Positions 43,889 through 51,746 of a stretch of DNA of 64,000 bases are shown one piece after another; the first letter of the stretch is position 1, and each line of letters starts with the position of its first letter. Made by a program: the position numbers and the translations under genes. Origin of the DNA: RUG563 sp045589355 (GTDB lineage: Bacteria > Bacillota > Clostridia > Christensenellales > Aristaeellaceae); NCBI GenBank assembly GCA_045589355.1, contig JAZNOW010000069.1, forward strand, positions 124,001 to 188,000, in the 5' to 3' direction. Under the pieces are notes generated by a model. It had not been told where the DNA came from and ran no database searches. It saw only the letters and a program-made list of their open reading frames with translations.

Positions 43889-43935
43889 GACAATTGTCTA
43901 CCAATAGTGTACACTTGTCTACCACCCTTTGTCAA
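43889..43935 (-). promoter_or_regulatory. Promoter and BlaI-type operators of blaI-blaR1 operon
   Basis: On the minus strand TTGACA (43935-43930) and TACACT (43911-43906) are 18 bases apart. Two near-palindromes, TAGACAAGTGTACA (43922-43909) and TAGACAATTGTC (43900-43889), share the TAGACAnnTGT core and sit in the spacer/-10 and downstream, matching the type of site BlaI/MecI proteins bind. Confidence 0.65.
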
Positions 43936-43992
43936 GGGCAGATTGTAACAAAACAGTGCTGCGGCGCCATTGTTTACAAGTGTAACAAAAAA

Positions 43993-44014
43993 GGGCCTGC
44001 AATCATGCAGGCCC
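43993..44014 (-). terminator. Terminator after the secreted beta-rich gene
   Basis: GGGCCTGCA pairs with TGCAGGCCC; on the minus strand it is followed by TTTTTTGTT, 15 bases after the stop codon. Confidence 0.85.
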
Positions 44015-44029
44015 TGAAAGGTTTTGCTG

Positions 44030-45826
44030 TTATTCAGCGGGAACTTCTTCCACCACTTCTTCAGCAGCGGGAGCAAGAGCTTCCACCATAGCATCCAGTT
44101 CGGCACGATAAGCTTCCCAGGTCACATGATTGTGATTGTACTTGGGAGAATAGATGCCGTTATCCGCAATGGGCTGGCAATAGGTAACGCCATTGTTGAT
44201 GTACAGATAAGCCACATCACCCAGTTCGGCCTTGCTCACGGTCTGGCCGAAAGCGATATCGCTGGTGGGCGCATTCACGAAATCTTCGGTAATTTCATCA
44301 ATGCTCTTGAACCACTTCACGCATTCGCTGCTGATGGTCAGGTTGCCGGGAGAAGCCCAATCGGTTTCGTAGGTAACCGTCACGTCATCACCGGAAACGG
44401 TAACGATGGCGTTGCCCAGAACATACAGATTGGAGGCCACCAGGGGAATCTTGTAGATGCCGTTTTCGGTCAGGTTCACAGGCACCACGTTGATCCACTT
44501 GCTGCCAATACCCAGGTCACGCAGGCTGTAGCCGGCAATACCCATGGTGTTGTTGGGATACCACTTATAGTCGTATTCCAGAACGGGAATTTCAGGCTGT
44601 TCGCCAGCGGCGTCGGTCACGATAAAGTCAATTTCAATCTTGCCGGCATTTACGACCATGGAAGGATCCAGCACCTTACAGGTAGCATCATCGCTCCATT
44701 CACGACGGTTCCAGGTGTTGTGATCCGTATCGTTCATCCAGTTCAGGTACAGCGGAACGGCTGTATCATTGGTGTCGGCAGAATCCCAGGTAAAGGGGGC
44801 CGTCAGATTGTTGCTGTAGGCAACGGAATCACCGTCAACGCGCACATCCGTAATCTGCACATAAGAGCCGGGCAGTTCGGCTTCGCCGTTTTCAATTACC
44901 AGATAAGCGGAGCTGATACCGTTGGCGCCATTGGCATGCCAGCCGGAGGAAGCAAAGTCAAGGCCTACAGTGTAGTTGCCTTCGCCGGTAACAACAGCGT
45001 CGGTGTAGTTGACGCCATTGCCGCTCTGGTCGATGGACTGACGCTGGGGCCACCAGGCACCGTCAGCAAAATACATCCAGGCATCCAGCTGAATCTCGGA
45101 AGCACTGCTGAGAGTAACCACATCGCCGTACACGGTGGGGCCTTCGCCCTTCACACGCAGTTCGGGGCCGCCTTCAGGCTTCACATCCTGCTGTGCGGAC
45201 AGGAAGAAATCAATTTCGATGGATTTGGGATTGTTCAGCACGCTCACGTCGAACACGTCAAACTTCTGAGCTTCGCCGGCGCTGTTCCAGGTGGCACCGG
45301 TTTCGATGGAGCCGCCGTTATCGAGCATCCACTGATCCCAGATCAGGGCGTAGGTATCATTGGCATCCCAGTACACCTTGCCGCCTTCCTGGTCGTTGAT
45401 GTTGTCATAGCCGGTCTGGCCGTAGGTGACATCAGCGCAGGGATAGGAAACGCCGTCCACACGGATATCCACAATCTGCAGATACATGCCGGGGAACAGG
45501 TCCTGGCCGTCCTTCACAACAATGGCCAGCTTCTGAGCACCGATATTGCTGTTGCCGCCGCTGTAGAACCAGCTGGGCATATGGCCGTTCAGCTTCACGG
45601 TGTACCAGCCTTCGCCGGTCACCACAGCGGGGGTGGGGGTCCAGTAGTCGTCTTCTTCCGCCCAGGCAGCAGGCCACCAGTCCTGATCCTGCCAGAAGAT
45701 GTAAGCGATGGTGCTTTCGGCAGCCTCGCCTTCAGGAGCAACGTCTTCCGCCACAGCCGTCATGCTCATACCAAGAGCCAGAACCAAAGCGGCCATCAGG
45801 AGAAGAATACGGGTCATGTTCTTCAC
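44030..45826 (-). CDS. Large secreted beta-rich protein, possibly carbohydrate-binding
   Basis: A 598-residue exported protein. The start is a GTG at 45826 (GGGAG eight bases before), giving a signal peptide (MTRILLLMAALVLALGMS, cleavage near AVA-EDV). The mature part shows two or three repeated beta-sandwich-like modules, each with VVTGEGWYTV or VVTGEGNYTV, then a LVIENGE or AIVVKDGQ strand, then IQIVDIRVDG and IEIDFxxS. The last part, about 380-580, has a different pattern and ends in an acidic, Ala/Glu-rich tail. The repeated motif resembles carbohydrate-binding modules of fibre degraders, but I recognise no catalytic domain. Controlled by a LacI-type operator. Confidence 0.65.
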   Translation of the reverse strand: MKNMTRILLLMAALVLALGMSMTAVAEDVAPEGEAAESTIAYIFWQDQDWWPAAWAEEDDYWTPTPAVVTGEGWYTVKLNGHMPSWFYSGGNSNIGAQKLAIVVKDGQDLFPGMYLQIVDIRVDGVSYPCADVTYGQTGYDNINDQEGGKVYWDANDTYALIWDQWMLDNGGSIETGATWNSAGEAQKFDVFDVSVLNNPKSIEIDFFLSAQQDVKPEGGPELRVKGEGPTVYGDVVTLSSASEIQLDAWMYFADGAWWPQRQSIDQSGNGVNYTDAVVTGEGNYTVGLDFASSGWHANGANGISSAYLVIENGEAELPGSYVQITDVRVDGDSVAYSNNLTAPFTWDSADTNDTAVPLYLNWMNDTDHNTWNRREWSDDATCKVLDPSMVVNAGKIEIDFIVTDAAGEQPEIPVLEYDYKWYPNNTMGIAGYSLRDLGIGSKWINVVPVNLTENGIYKIPLVASNLYVLGNAIVTVSGDDVTVTYETDWASPGNLTISSECVKWFKSIDEITEDFVNAPTSDIAFGQTVSKAELGDVAYLYINNGVTYCQPIADNGIYSPKYNHNHVTWEAYRAELDAMVEALAPAAEEVVEEVPAE

Positions 45827-45860
45827 GTGAAAATCTCCCTTCTTCATCATGCGTTTTGAA

Positions 45861-45912
45861 CGCAAACGTTTTCGGTAAATACAATTATAGAACAGAAGGA
45901 TATATTTGTCAA
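45861..45912 (-). promoter_or_regulatory. Promoter with LacI-type operator
   Basis: On the minus strand TTGACA (45912-45907) and TATAAT (45889-45884) are 17 bases apart. Just after the expected start lies the near-palindrome CCGAAAACGTTTGCG (45875-45861), with the central CG typical of LacI/CcpA-family operators. Confidence 0.7.
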
Positions 45913-45947
45913 CATCTATTCTGTTTTTTTCCTATTTTGACAAATGT

Positions 45948-46967
45948 TCATTTTTCCAGCAAAGCAAGGATCAGCCGGCAGGTGTTCTCAATGCCCTTCA
46001 CATGGGTGCGTTCATAGCCGTGGGAGGCAAACACGCCGGTGCCGATCAGAGCAAAGCGGCAATCGTTGCCGGCCCGGAGCGCCGTGGCGGTATCGGAAGA
46101 ATAGCTGGGATACACGTCCGCCGCGTAGCCGATGCCCTTTTCCTTGGCCAGGGCGATCAATTCGCCGGTAAATTCATAATGGTAAGGCCCGGCCGAATCC
46201 TTCACGCAGATGGACACCATGGTTTCGTCGCAGGCAAGGTCGTCCCCCACGCAGCCCATGTCCACCGCCAGAATGTCCTCAATGCCATCGGGCAGCTGCA
46301 TGGACGCCCCGTGGCCCACTTCTTCAAACACCGTGAACAAAATGGCCACCCGGCGGTTCAGCTTCACTTTCCCTTCCGCCACCCATCTGGCCAATGCCAG
46401 CAGCATGCCGGCGCTGGCTTTATCGTCCAGATGACGGCTCTTCAAATAGCCGCTTTCGGTCAGCACCGTCCGGGGATCCCAGGAAATGAAGCAGCCCGTT
46501 TCGATGCCCAGCTTTTCCACGTCCTGCTTGCTTTTCACCACTTCATCCAGCACGATTTCCAGGGTGTTTTCCCCGCGGGTATCGCCGTTCATGTCGCCGA
46601 AAACATGCTGGCTGGCCTTGGTGGATTGCACCGTGCCGGAATAGGCTTTGCCTTCCCTGGTGTGCACCAGGCAGTTCTCCGTTTCCACGGTGCTGTCCGC
46701 CCAGCCGCCGATGTGAGTGTAGCGGATGCGGCCGTTGCCCTTCACAGAGCGCACCATGGCGCCCAGGGTATCCACATGGGCAGAAAGCAGAAGGCCATGA
46801 CCTTCCCCGCCCAGTTCGCACCATACGCCGCCTTTTTTCTGCTGTACCGGCGCAAAACCCATGCCTTTCAATTCTTCCATCAGGTAATCCGCCGCCATCC
46901 GGGTGAACCCGGTGGGCGACGGAATAGCAAGCAGTTTCTGAATATACGTCAACGCCAACTGATCCAT
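45948..46967 (-). CDS. M42 family metallopeptidase (glutamyl aminopeptidase type)
   Basis: A 339-residue dinuclear aminopeptidase. Metal ligands are in SAHVDTLG (His, Asp), LDDKASAG (the bridging Asp), EEVGHGAS (Glu pair), VDMGCVGD (Asp), and the last His in GVFASHGYERTH. Members (PepA/FrvX type) trim peptides and were once called endoglucanases. The ATG at 46967 has AAAGGAGATATAAG. It is cytoplasmic and monocistronic. The ligand set is complete. Confidence 0.93.
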   Translation of the reverse strand: MDQLALTYIQKLLAIPSPTGFTRMAADYLMEELKGMGFAPVQQKKGGVWCELGGEGHGLLLSAHVDTLGAMVRSVKGNGRIRYTHIGGWADSTVETENCLVHTREGKAYSGTVQSTKASQHVFGDMNGDTRGENTLEIVLDEVVKSKQDVEKLGIETGCFISWDPRTVLTESGYLKSRHLDDKASAGMLLALARWVAEGKVKLNRRVAILFTVFEEVGHGASMQLPDGIEDILAVDMGCVGDDLACDETMVSICVKDSAGPYHYEFTGELIALAKEKGIGYAADVYPSYSSDTATALRAGNDCRFALIGTGVFASHGYERTHVKGIENTCRLILALLEK

Positions 46968-47111
46968 ATCTTATATCTCCTTTTGTTTTGTTGCTTCCAT
47001 TATACACCTTTCCCCCGGCAAAGCAAGAAATATTGCCCTGGCGGATTGTATTTTTTTCTTTCTTTGGTATAATGAGGGCAAGAAAAAATATGGATAAAGG
47101 AGTATCTTCAT

Positions 47112-48374
47112 ATGCCCTGCAAAACGATCATTGCTCCCCGCCCGCCCATGGGCTGGAACAGCTGGGATTGCTACGGTGCCGCCGTCAACGAACAGCAGGT
47201 GCGCCAGAACGCCGAATATATGGCCAAACACCTGAAGGACTTTGGCTGGGAATATGTGGTGGTGGATATCCAGTGGTATCAACCCTCCGCCTCCAGCCAC
47301 GCTTATGAACCCTTCGCTCCCCTTTCCATGGACGAATGGGGCCGGCTCACTCCGGCAGAAAACCGTTTCCCAAGTGCCGCAGGCGGACAGGGTTTCAAGC
47401 CCCTGGCTGATTATGTGCATTCCCTGGGGCTGAAATTCGGCATCCATATCATGCGTGGTCTGCCCCGGATGGCCGCCCACAACCACCTGCCCATTCTGGA
47501 TTGTGAAAAAGGCTGTGCCGACGTAGCCAACCCCAACTCTATCTGCGCCTGGAACCCGGATATGTACGGCCTCAAGTGCGACCTGCCCGAAGCCCAGGCC
47601 TATTACAACAGCATTTTCAGGCTCTACGCCAAGTGGGGGGTGGATTTTGTCAAGTGCGACGATATCGCCCGGGAATACCCCCATTGCAAAAAGGAGATTG
47701 AACTGATTTCCGCCGCCAGAAACAATTGCGGCCGGGACATCGTGCTCTCCCTTTCCCCCGGCGCCGCTCCCCTGGAAAGGGCCTGGCATCTGAAGCAGTA
47801 TGCCAACATGTGGCGCATCACCGACGATTTCTGGGACAAGTGGGAATTGCTGTACGCCATGTTTGAACGGGCGGAAAAGTGGTGCATCCACGCCGGCCCC
47901 GGCCACTGGCCCGATGCCGATATGCTGCCCCTGGGCGCCCTGCGCCAGTGCACCAACCCCGACGACTGGACAAACTTCACCAACGACGAGCTTTATACCA
48001 TGATGACCCTGTGGTGCATCATGCGCTCCCCTTTGATGATCGGCGCCGAAATGAGCAAAAACGATGCCTTCACCCTGTCCCTCCTTACCAACAAAGACGC
48101 CCTCTATGCCAACCAGCACGGCCGCAATGCCCGTCCCGTCAAGGATGAAAACGGCCACATCGTGTGGACAAGCGAAGGCGAAGACGGCCGCATCTTCGTG
48201 GGCCTGTTCAACACCAACGAACAGGAAGAAGAGGTTTCCTTCTGCCTGAAGCAGATCACCCAAAGCCAGGTGAAAACCATGAAAAACGTATGGAGCGGTG
48301 CTGCTCTTCCTGCCGATACGCGCGCGTTCTCCATCCCTGCCCATGGCGCCGTGATGCTGGCACTGGAGGTATAA
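47112..48374 (+). CDS. Glycoside hydrolase family 27 (alpha-galactosidase-like)
   Basis: A 420-residue enzyme opening with the GH27 signature PPMGWNSWDCYG. The nucleophile is Asp183 (DFVKCDDIAR) and the acid/base is Asp238 or 239 (WRITDDFWDK). The C-terminal 90 residues form the beta domain. No signal peptide, so it acts on imported galactosides. GH27 includes alpha-galactosidases, alpha-N-acetylgalactosaminidases and beta-L-arabinopyranosidases; the specificity loop is not decisive. AAAGGAG precedes the ATG. Transcribed with the GNAT gene, which begins at the base after the stop codon. Confidence 0.9.
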   Translation: MPCKTIIAPRPPMGWNSWDCYGAAVNEQQVRQNAEYMAKHLKDFGWEYVVVDIQWYQPSASSHAYEPFAPLSMDEWGRLTPAENRFPSAAGGQGFKPLADYVHSLGLKFGIHIMRGLPRMAAHNHLPILDCEKGCADVANPNSICAWNPDMYGLKCDLPEAQAYYNSIFRLYAKWGVDFVKCDDIAREYPHCKKEIELISAARNNCGRDIVLSLSPGAAPLERAWHLKQYANMWRITDDFWDKWELLYAMFERAEKWCIHAGPGHWPDADMLPLGALRQCTNPDDWTNFTNDELYTMMTLWCIMRSPLMIGAEMSKNDAFTLSLLTNKDALYANQHGRNARPVKDENGHIVWTSEGEDGRIFVGLFNTNEQEEEVSFCLKQITQSQVKTMKNVWSGAALPADTRAFSIPAHGAVMLALEV

Positions 48375-48815
48375 ATGCACATCCGCCTCATGACCTGCCA
48401 TGACTATGATGCCGTCTATGCCCTGTGGCTTTCCTGCAAGGGCATGGGGCTCAATGACGCAGACGATTCCCGGGTGGGCATTGAAAAATACCTGCACAGA
48501 AACCCTTCCACCTGCTTCGTGGCAGAGGAAGAAAACCGCATCTTTGGCGTGATCCTTTCCGGCCACGACGGCAGACGGGGATACATCCACCACACCGCCG
48601 TTCACCCGGACCGCCAGGGCAATGGCCTTGGCAGACAACTGGTGGAGCATGCCCTTTCTGCCCTGAAGCAGGAAGGCATCAGCAAGGCAGCGCTGGTGGT
48701 GTTCCAAAGAAACGAAGCCGGCAATGCCTTCTGGGAAAAGATGGGCTTTACCAAACGGGACGACCTTGCCTACCGGAACCTGGCCCTTCGGGAACTGGTT
48801 CGCATGGATACATAA
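48375..48815 (+). CDS. GNAT family N-acetyltransferase
   Basis: A 146-residue acetyltransferase. The acetyl-CoA loop reads VHPDRQGNGLGRQLVEHAL and the end has RNEAGNAFWEKMGF. Its ATG directly abuts the TAA of the GH27 gene, so it is translated from the same message. The substrate is unknown; linkage to a galactosidase does not identify it. Confidence 0.88.
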   Translation: MHIRLMTCHDYDAVYALWLSCKGMGLNDADDSRVGIEKYLHRNPSTCFVAEEENRIFGVILSGHDGRRGYIHHTAVHPDRQGNGLGRQLVEHALSALKQEGISKAALVVFQRNEAGNAFWEKMGFTKRDDLAYRNLALRELVRMDT

Positions 48816-48865
48816 AGACCGGCAAGAAAAGCCTTTGCTCATCACGCTGTGAAAAGGAGGAACCA

Positions 48866-49612
48866 ATGTCAGATTTTTCTGATGTCATTCCAATCATCCG
48901 CTCATTCGTTGTCGGCGATATGGGTATTGATACATTCATGAGCCACTATTTCGCTTCAGATGAGATAGAGCGCTATCTGGAAGGAATCATTGACACGATT
49001 GAAAAGGAACATCTTCCCATCAAAAGGCGCACCGTATGCATGAAAGGTGTAAATCAAGGCCTCCCTTTCGAAGCACGTACTTCTTTTGAAAAATACTTAA
49101 AAGAATACGCCCAAAGTTTTCGTGATTTGACCGATGAATGGAAACAGAATCCACCAAGAATGGGATACGATATCCGTCGGACAGAATATAGAACATCACT
49201 TGGTGCTTACCTTATTCATAGCACTGTAGCTGATATTTATTATCAGGTAGACACCGCTATCATTAAAACAGAAAAATATGGTGACGAATATTCTTTCTTG
49301 CTGGACGTTCTTCCCAATTACCTTTCAGGCGGCGTGGATGCCGAAAACTTTGTAAGCCAGCACATTCTGCCCCATTACCCTGCCACCATGAAAAAAGGCG
49401 AACGAAGAAAGCAGATAAAAGACGAAATCAACCGGGCCTTTTTAAGGGATTGTAAAGGCTATCCCCGATGGATTCAGGCGCCGGAATGGCCCATTGATTC
49501 TGATGGAAAGCCCATGATTTATACCGGCCAGAAGCATTTTGCGGATTATTCCGAATACTATTTTCGCAATGCAGCAAATAATCAAAAACAAACTATAACA
49601 CAGTGGTGGTAA
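48866..49612 (+). CDS. Hypothetical soluble protein, possible immunity-type
   Basis: A 248-residue protein with no close named family that I recognise. It is cytoplasmic and helical at first (EIERYLEGIIDTIEKEHLPI), and ends with WIQAPEWPIDSDGKPMIYTGQ and a final TQWW. A terminal WIQ-x-PEWP-x-DGKPM-type motif is common in small Firmicute proteins that include suspected immunity proteins, so that is a weak suggestion only. Composition is visibly more AT-rich than its neighbours. A good AAAGGAGG precedes the ATG. No toxin gene lies beside it. Confidence 0.45.
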   Translation: MSDFSDVIPIIRSFVVGDMGIDTFMSHYFASDEIERYLEGIIDTIEKEHLPIKRRTVCMKGVNQGLPFEARTSFEKYLKEYAQSFRDLTDEWKQNPPRMGYDIRRTEYRTSLGAYLIHSTVADIYYQVDTAIIKTEKYGDEYSFLLDVLPNYLSGGVDAENFVSQHILPHYPATMKKGERRKQIKDEINRAFLRDCKGYPRWIQAPEWPIDSDGKPMIYTGQKHFADYSEYYFRNAANNQKQTITQWW

Positions 49613-49642
49613 TTCTAAAACAATGAAAATGGTATTCACATA

Positions 49643-49674
49643 AAACAGCTGCAAGAATTTTCTTGCAGCTGTTT
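49643..49674 (+). terminator. Hairpin terminator after hypothetical gene
   Basis: A 13-base perfect stem ACAGCTGCAAGAA with TTCTTGCAGCTGT (about 49645-49672). The T-run is short, so termination strength is uncertain. Confidence 0.6.
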
Positions 49675-49717
49675 GATAAGAAATGAACCTTTCCGGCCGT
49701 TTTTTCGTCTTTGTTCA

Positions 49718-49731
49718 TGAAATCGGTTTCA
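49718..49731 (+). promoter_or_regulatory. CcpA cre-like site ahead of ECF sigma gene
   Basis: TGAAATCGGTTTCA matches the consensus TGWAANCGNTNWCA at every position and is almost palindromic. It lies 26 bases before the sigma gene start. It suggests carbon-catabolite control, but binding is not shown. Confidence 0.6.
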
Positions 49732-49756
49732 AATCACAGAAAAGGAGGTGAGGAAC

Positions 49757-51010
49757 ATGGACGAATTTGAACAGCTGCTTTCTGCCCATTTGCAAACCGT
49801 CTCACGGTATGTGCATTATCGCTGCCGCAACACATCTGATGCAGAGGATGTTTTGCAGGAAGTGCTTTTGCTGGCTCATCAGCGTTTTGATCAGCTTCAA
49901 AACAAGGCCGCTTTTAAGCCCTGGCTGCTATCCATTGCCCGGAACAAATGCAGCGACTACTACCGTCTTTCGCCACTGCCAACCGTTTCACTGGAAACGA
50001 TCCCCGAGCCTGAAGACCTGCGCTTTGGCATTCCGGAACCTTCCGTTGTTTCTGACGTGCTGGCATGTTTGGCTGCAGAAGAGAATCGTTTGCTTCAGCT
50101 TTTCTATTTTCAGCAATTACCCCAGCAGCAAATCGCAGACATGCTGCATATTCCCGTGGGCACGGTCAAAAGCCGTCTGCACACTGCCCGGCAGCACTTC
50201 AAAGCCCATTTCCCCGCCTATGGAAAGGAAGAAACCATCATGAAAAAACTGCCTGCCCTTCTGCCCCATTACACCATCACCGAAAGCAAGGATCCCCCCT
50301 TCCCCGTCAAATGGGAGGAGATCATGGGCTGGTTCCTGGTGCCGAAGCTGGGCGAAAAGCTGAGCTGGGGCATGTACGATCTGCCTTCCCGAAAGTGCGA
50401 CCATATTTACGATATGCAGGTCACCGGCAAGGCCAAAGTGCATGGCATTGAGGGTGTGGAACTGACCGCCCGGGAAGCCAGCTATTCCGACAAAAAAGAC
50501 GTTGTGCACCGCACCTTCGTGGCCCAGCTGACGGACACCCATTGCCGCTACCTGGCCACTCTTCGCAACGACGGCGACGTACGCAACTACATCACATTCC
50601 TGGATGAAGAGGCATTCATGCCCAACTGGGGCTTTGGCGAAAACAACTGCGGCAACGAAGTAAACCTTTCCGTCAAGGGCCACATCAGGCGGGAAGGCAA
50701 TGTGATCTGCAGTATAAATAAGCCTTTCCTTTTGGACATCGTGGGCCGCTATACCGTGGAAATCAACGGCAAAGTATATGATACTGTCTGCGTGATGGAC
50801 ATCAACACCTACAACCCCGGTGTGGTGTCCGAGCAGTTTCTGGATCAGAACGGCCGCACCATTCTCTGGCGCCGCTACAACCGCAACGACTGGGCCATCG
50901 ACCGCTACGGAAAGCTTTGGACGCAGCTGCTCCCCGACAATGCCCGCCTTACCGTCAACGGCGAAACCTATGTGGAATGGTACGACTGCATCACGGATTA
51001 CATTCTGTAA
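49757..51010 (+). CDS. ECF sigma factor with large C-terminal extra domain
   Basis: A 417-residue protein. Residues 1-70 match sigma region 2 (CRNTSDAEDVLQEVLLLAHQ, then PWLLSIARNKCSDYYR) and residues 98-152 match sigma region 4 (QLPQQQIADMLHIPVGTVKSR). Residues 162-417 form an unusual 255-residue beta-rich domain: YDMQVTGKAKVHGIEGVE, NEVNLSVKGHIRREGN, and VNGETYVEWYDCITDYIL at the end. Standard ECF factors stop at about 180 residues. The extra part may sense a ligand or the envelope, replacing an anti-sigma. No anti-sigma gene follows. The ATG at 49757 has AAAGGAGG eight bases ahead. Confidence 0.83.
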   Translation: MDEFEQLLSAHLQTVSRYVHYRCRNTSDAEDVLQEVLLLAHQRFDQLQNKAAFKPWLLSIARNKCSDYYRLSPLPTVSLETIPEPEDLRFGIPEPSVVSDVLACLAAEENRLLQLFYFQQLPQQQIADMLHIPVGTVKSRLHTARQHFKAHFPAYGKEETIMKKLPALLPHYTITESKDPPFPVKWEEIMGWFLVPKLGEKLSWGMYDLPSRKCDHIYDMQVTGKAKVHGIEGVELTAREASYSDKKDVVHRTFVAQLTDTHCRYLATLRNDGDVRNYITFLDEEAFMPNWGFGENNCGNEVNLSVKGHIRREGNVICSINKPFLLDIVGRYTVEINGKVYDTVCVMDINTYNPGVVSEQFLDQNGRTILWRRYNRNDWAIDRYGKLWTQLLPDNARLTVNGETYVEWYDCITDYIL

Positions 51011-51031
51011 GCAACTGGGGAACCCTGTGGG

Positions 51032-51062
51032 GTGAAGGGGCCGCAAAGGCCCCTCCCTTCAC
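51032..51062 (+). terminator. GC-rich hairpin after ECF sigma gene
   Basis: GTGAAGGGGCC pairs with GGCCCCTCCCTTCAC with small bulges. There is no clear T-run, so it is only a possible terminator. Confidence 0.4.
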
Positions 51063-51090
51063 GCAAGGCCACACTCCTGAACGCAGAAAA

Positions 51091-51114
51091 ACCGCCTGTC
51101 CAATGACAGACGGT
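51091..51114 (-). terminator. Terminator after rplT
   Basis: On the minus strand ACCGTCTGTC pairs with GACAGGCGGT around ATTG, then TTTTTC. It ends the infC-rpmI-rplT transcript. Confidence 0.88.
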
Positions 51115-51133
51115 TTATTTGTTTGCCTTATTC

Positions 51134-51484
51134 TCAGGCTTCCTTGGCGATGGCCACCAGCTGAGCGAAAGCAGCAGCGTCGGTGACGGCCAGGTCGGCC
51201 AGCATCTTGCGGTTCACTTCGATGCCCTTCTTCTTCAGGCCGTTGATGAAGGTAGAGTAGCTCATACCATTCAGGCGGCAGGCAGCGTTGATACGGGTGA
51301 TCCACAGACGACGGAAGTCGCGCTTGCGCAGTTTACGGCCGGTGTAGGCGTAGCGCAGGGAGCGGCGAACCTGTTCACTGGCGGTGCGGTACTGCTTGCT
51401 CTTGGAGCCCCAGTAACCCTTCGCCAGCTTAAACACCTTGCGGCGTTTCTTATGGGCAGTAACAGCCCTCTTAATGCGTGCCAT
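51134..51484 (-). CDS. rplT: 50S ribosomal protein L20
   Basis: A 116-residue r-protein, full length, with MARIKRAVTAHKKRRKVF at the N terminus and GRKLRKRDFRRLWITRINAA, an RNA-binding basic part. It joins early in 50S assembly and in Bacillus represses its own operon by binding the leader. It is the last gene of infC-rpmI-rplT, 30 bases after rpmI. Confidence 0.98.
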   Translation of the reverse strand: MARIKRAVTAHKKRRKVFKLAKGYWGSKSKQYRTASEQVRRSLRYAYTGRKLRKRDFRRLWITRINAACRLNGMSYSTFINGLKKKGIEVNRKMLADLAVTDAAAFAQLVAIAKEA

Positions 51485-51514
51485 GTTTTTGTTCCTCCTT
51501 CAGACGGGCGTAGC

Positions 51515-51715
51515 TTATTTGTAGGGAATCAGCGTACGGATGGTAGCAGCTTCAGCCTTGTTCTGAAGGGTGCCGCCGGCACGCAGATGACGGATACGCT
51601 TGGTGGTCTTCTTGTTGAGAATGTGGTTGGCATTCATCTTCTTGTGCTTCACCTTGCCCGTCTTGGTCAGGGAAAAGCGCTTCGCTGCGCCACGGTGAGT
51701 CTTTTGCTTGGGCAT
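51515..51715 (-). CDS. rpmI: 50S ribosomal protein L35
   Basis: A 66-residue r-protein starting MPKQKTHRGAAKRFSLTKTG, with the basic KHKKMNANHILNKK and RHLRAGGTL. Frame open above the start is not real; GGAAGGAGGACATTTCC lies ahead of this ATG. Part of the 50S subunit; middle gene of the operon. Confidence 0.97.
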   Translation of the reverse strand: MPKQKTHRGAAKRFSLTKTGKVKHKKMNANHILNKKTTKRIRHLRAGGTLQNKAEAATIRTLIPYK

Positions 51716-51746
51716 GGAAATGTCCTCCTTCCGGAAAGTAGTTCTG

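Noticed and set aside
45948..46967. Endoglucanase
   Set aside because: M42 peptidases were once named so; the full metal-ligand set is that of an aminopeptidase.
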